From contig SKIC01000094.1 of assembly GCA_007116685.1 (NCBI GenBank), forward strand, positions 1-7,570: a stretch of DNA of 7,570 nucleotides, read 5' to 3'. The translations under genes and the position numbers were made by a program. Positions 6,824 to 7,570 of this stretch are shown here, piece after piece (the stretch's first letter is position 1; each line of letters opens with the position of its first letter). Origin of the DNA: Balneolales bacterium (lineage in GTDB: Bacteria; Bacteroidota; Rhodothermia; Balneolales; Natronogracilivirgulaceae). The notes under the pieces were generated by a model. That model had not been told where the DNA came from and did not search any database. It saw only the letters and a list, made by a program, of their open reading frames with translations.

Positions 6824-7570
6824 GTGAGATCCGGTGCTGATTTTTTACCTGATTCTTTTGTGAAGCAACTTAAGGCAGCACTGGGTTCCCAATCCGAATA
6901 TTTGCTTAGTGCGATGGATGAAGAGGCACCGGTAAGTATTCGCCTGAATCCCTCAAAATTACCACCCAATCAGCCCGATAAGCGTGTGGTTTGGGAGCCT
7001 TTGGGACGATATTTAAGTGAACGTCCGGTTTTTACACTTGATCCTCATTTCCATGCGGGTGCGTATTACGTGCAAGAGGCTTCATCCATGATTTTGGGAG
7101 AAGTTTGGAGGAGATTACCACATTCTGAAGACCCAGAAAAAATTCTGGATTTATGTGCTGCTCCCGGTGGCAAATCAACACATATCGCTTCCCTTAAGAA
7201 AAGTGATGATTTGCTCGTTTCCAATGAGGTTATTCGGAGCCGCTTATCCATCCTTGAAGAAAATATGACCAAATGGGGCGCAGAAAATGTGGTTATCACC
7301 CATAATGACCCATCTGAATTTCAGCCACTAAAAGAGTTTTTTGATTTCATTTTTGTTGATGCTCCCTGTTCTGGTGAGGGGTTATTTCGCCGGGATTCTG
7401 ATGCAATTTCGGAATGGTCGGAAGATCAGGTTGCGTTTTGCTCGGCTCGGCAAAACAGGATATTGGAGGATATTTGGCCTTCGCTAAAAGTGGGCGGACA
7501 CCTAATCTACAGCACTTGTACGTACAATACGCAGGAAAACGAAGATGTGATTAAAGGTGCGTTATCTCAG
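6824..7570 (+). CDS. rsmF: RsmF-like rRNA cytosine-C5 methyltransferase (NOL1/NOP2/Sun family), partial at right edge
   Basis: This open frame has no stop before the window end and gives 249 residues. It is a SAM-dependent RNA m5C methyltransferase. Visible motifs are SIRLNP (38-43), HAGAYYVQEASSM (77-89) and the SAM-binding loop LDLCAAPGGKS (108-118). Motif IV DAPCSGEG (179-186) holds Cys182 and motif VI YSTCTYNTQENE (229-240) holds Cys232, the two cysteines used for catalysis and product release in this family. The HAGAYYVQEASSM block points to the RsmF/YebU type, whose E. coli member modifies C1407 of 16S rRNA; the site in this organism is unknown. The C-terminal part is missing. The start is GTG: a TAG at 6806 lies upstream in frame, with no ATG between. 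AGGA at 6811-6814 is a plausible ribosome site overlapping the dnaJ stop. The 11-base gap suggests co-transcription with dnaJ. Confidence 0.92.
   Translation, partial: MRSGADFLPDSFVKQLKAALGSQSEYLLSAMDEEAPVSIRLNPSKLPPNQPDKRVVWEPLGRYLSERPVFTLDPHFHAGAYYVQEASSMILGEVWRRLPHSEDPEKILDLCAAPGGKSTHIASLKKSDDLLVSNEVIRSRLSILEENMTKWGAENVVITHNDPSEFQPLKEFFDFIFVDAPCSGEGLFRRDSDAISEWSEDQVAFCSARQNRILEDIWPSLKVGGHLIYSTCTYNTQENEDVIKGALSQ

Overview
The window reads as ordinary bacterial chromosome from the Bacteroidota / Balneolota-Rhodothermota side of the FCB group. This placement is inferred from gene content and style: a BatB-type von Willebrand protein, an RsmF-type methyltransferase with the HAGAYYVQEASSM block, an hrcA-grpE-dnaJ operon, A/T-rich leaders with almost no Shine-Dalgarno sequences, and moderate GC. 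The standard code is in use, since TAA, TAG and TGA all end intact genes here.

Layout. (1) Positions 1-339, minus strand: the N-terminal 113 codons of cysteinyl-tRNA synthetase (cysS), running off the left edge and broken by two in-frame stops at codons 59 and 61. (2) Positions 340-503: a divergent intergenic region with a candidate Bacteroidota-type promoter for cysS. (3) Positions 504-2908, plus strand: a MOFRL-family glycerate 2-kinase overlapping by 4 bases a membrane-anchored BatB-like VWA protein. (4) Positions 2999-3745: a HAD-superfamily phosphatase of the C2-cap type. (5) Positions 3746-3940: an intergenic leader with two short inverted repeats and no recognisable CIRCE. (6) Positions 3941-6812: hrcA, grpE and dnaJ. 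(7) Positions 6824-7570: an RsmF-like rRNA m5C methyltransferase, GTG start, cut by the right edge.

How the genes work together. HrcA is the heat-shock repressor. GrpE and DnaJ are the nucleotide-exchange factor and J-protein of DnaK, which is not in the window. The methyltransferase follows dnaJ after 11 bases and is probably co-transcribed. Glycerate kinase makes 2-phosphoglycerate, and the nearby HAD enzyme may act on a small phosphorylated sugar or acid, but nothing in the sequence proves a shared pathway.

I did not find a convincing undescribed system. The points most worth checking are the double stop in cysS, the lone BatB protein coupled to glycerate kinase, and the apparent lack of CIRCE upstream of hrcA.
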